Origin: Prauserella aidingensis
GTDB taxonomy: Bacteria > Actinomycetota > Actinomycetes > Mycobacteriales > Pseudonocardiaceae
Length of the DNA: 46,811 bases
NCBI RefSeq assembly: GCF_024171865.1
Contig: NZ_JAMTCN010000032.1
Span: 1 to 46,811 of the forward strand
Direction of reading: 5' to 3'
Part shown: positions 46,060-46,811 of the stretch, piece after piece
Numbering within the stretch: the first letter of the stretch is position 1
Layout: the number at the start of each line of letters is the position of its first letter
Position numbers and translations under genes: made by a program
Notes under the pieces: generated by a model
What the model saw: only the letters and a program-made list of their open reading frames with translations
Database searches by the model: none
Told to the model about the DNA's origin: nothing

Positions 46060-46689
46060 TCAGGCGGTGGCGCGCTTGCGGAGTTCGCGGGCGGCCACAC
46101 CCGGGTCCGGGGCGTTGTAGATCGCTCCACCGGCCACCGCCACCGTCGCACCGGCCTCACGCACCGACCCGATCGTGTCCGGACCCACACCACCAGCGAT
46201 CGAGAACGGCACCCCGGCCTCCCGACCATCAGCCAACAACTGATCGATCGAATACCCCGGCCGCGCCTGCTCGTCCAGACCCGCATGGATCTCCACGAAC
46301 GACACACCCAACTTCGCCACCTCACGGATCCGAGCCACCCGGCCCTGCACCACCGTGATCATGTCCGCCACCACACTCTTGCCGTACTTGGCACCCGCAG
46401 CCACCGCACCACGCACCGTGTCGTCATCCGCAGTACCCATCACCGTCACCAGATCAGCACCCGCCTCGAACGCCAACCCGGCCTCCAACTCACCAGCATC
46501 CGCCGTCTTCAAATCCGCGAACACCAACTTGTCCGGATGCGCAGCCTTCACCGCACTCACCGCACCAATACCCGCCGACTTCACCAACGGCGTACCCAAC
46601 TCCAAGATGTCCACGTGCTCGGCCACCTGATGCGCCAACGTCAACGCCGCCGGCAGATCCACCACATCCAACGCCACCTGCAACCGCAC
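46060..46689 (-). CDS. hxlA: 3-hexulose-6-phosphate synthase
   Basis: The enzyme condenses formaldehyde with ribulose-5-phosphate in the ribulose monophosphate pathway, for formaldehyde removal or pentose supply. The 209-residue TIM barrel of the OMP-decarboxylase superfamily has DILELGTPLVKSAGI, the metal-site motif FADLKTADAGELEA, TVMGTADDDTV, VEIHAGLDEQA and IAGGVGPDTIGSV. The GTG at 46689 follows GAGGAG by six bases. Codon use differs from neighbouring genes: Leu is mostly TTG and G/T endings are common. The partner isomerase (hxlB) is not in the window. Confidence 0.9.
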   Translation of the reverse strand: MRLQVALDVVDLPAALTLAHQVAEHVDILELGTPLVKSAGIGAVSAVKAAHPDKLVFADLKTADAGELEAGLAFEAGADLVTVMGTADDDTVRGAVAAGAKYGKSVVADMITVVQGRVARIREVAKLGVSFVEIHAGLDEQARPGYSIDQLLADGREAGVPFSIAGGVGPDTIGSVREAGATVAVAGGAIYNAPDPGVAARELRKRATA

Positions 46690-46811
46690 AACAAACTCCT
46701 CACGAAGAAACACAAAAACCGGACCCGGCAACAATCACCCACCACCCCGAAAAACCACAACAACCAGCACATAAAAAACCCCAACCCCCCAATACGAACA
46801 ACCAATAACCG
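46690..46811 (-). promoter_or_regulatory. G/T-rich leader upstream of the hexulose-phosphate synthase gene
   Basis: Read on the coding strand, this 120-bp stretch is mostly G and T with few A or C and has several T-runs, far from the local composition. It includes the GAGGAG binding site at its 3' end. It presumably carries the promoter and leader; no clear -10/-35 pair or riboswitch fold was identified. Confidence 0.4.

Overview
This window is high-GC (about 70%) actinobacterial chromosome with frequent GTG and TTG starts and stop/start overlaps. It carries a mycothiol gene (mshB), a WhiB regulator, typA beside an LpqW-like lipoprotein gene, and the block whiB2 / DUF3499 / manB / Trm112 / SIS / manA. 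Together these point to a mycolata-related actinomycete, most likely of the Pseudonocardiaceae; the family is an inference.

Layout. 1-352: right end of an IS3-family element. 0.57-6.1 kb: an exporter operon (secreted LolA-like protein, ABC ATPase, ABC permease; minus strand) divergent from a two-component system and a Nudix gene, with four GCTGAGA repeats between them. 6.2-8.8 kb: small accessory genes, namely a YciI protein, a toxin-antitoxin pair with an apparently leaderless antitoxin, a small Cys-rich protein under a near-consensus IdeR/DtxR box, and a three-gene overlapping mini-operon. 9.1-13.2 kb: typA and lpqW. 13.5-19.3 kb: a peptide ABC transporter whose binding protein and permeases run forward while the fused double ATPase converges on them across a long bidirectional terminator. 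19.4-22.4 kb: mshB with companions and a site-2 protease. 22.6-30.8 kb: whiB2, a large membrane protein, a zincin-like protein, DUF3499, and the mannose-phosphate genes manB-Trm112-SIS-manA, which supply mannose-1-phosphate for GDP-mannose and mannosylated envelope glycans.

30.9-46.8 kb is a rearranged or accessory segment. It holds a remnant of a cation-diffusion-facilitator gene, two surface-anchored proteins (one frame-disrupted), a Tat-exported GH2 beta-galactosidase, a macro-domain fusion, a large membrane protein with a degenerate lipase-like end, tmk, an HNH-endonuclease pseudogene, an FAD oxidase divergent from a WYL regulator, an acetate-type transporter, a 97-residue protein and hexulose-6-phosphate synthase with atypical codon use. 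Tandem repeats of exact period 17 bp, 21 bp and 25 bp sit in gaps of this segment.

Five genes are broken by apparent single-base frameshifts, and four of the five would be repaired by one extra base. That pattern fits either local gene decay or a systematic base-calling error, and this should be settled before the broken genes are interpreted. No CRISPR array, tRNA or rRNA was seen. No single new multi-gene system stands out. The best leads are the IdeR-boxed small Cys-rich protein, the frame-open 21-bp repeat array, the 17-bp repeat that supplies a gene's stop codon, and the macro-domain fusion.
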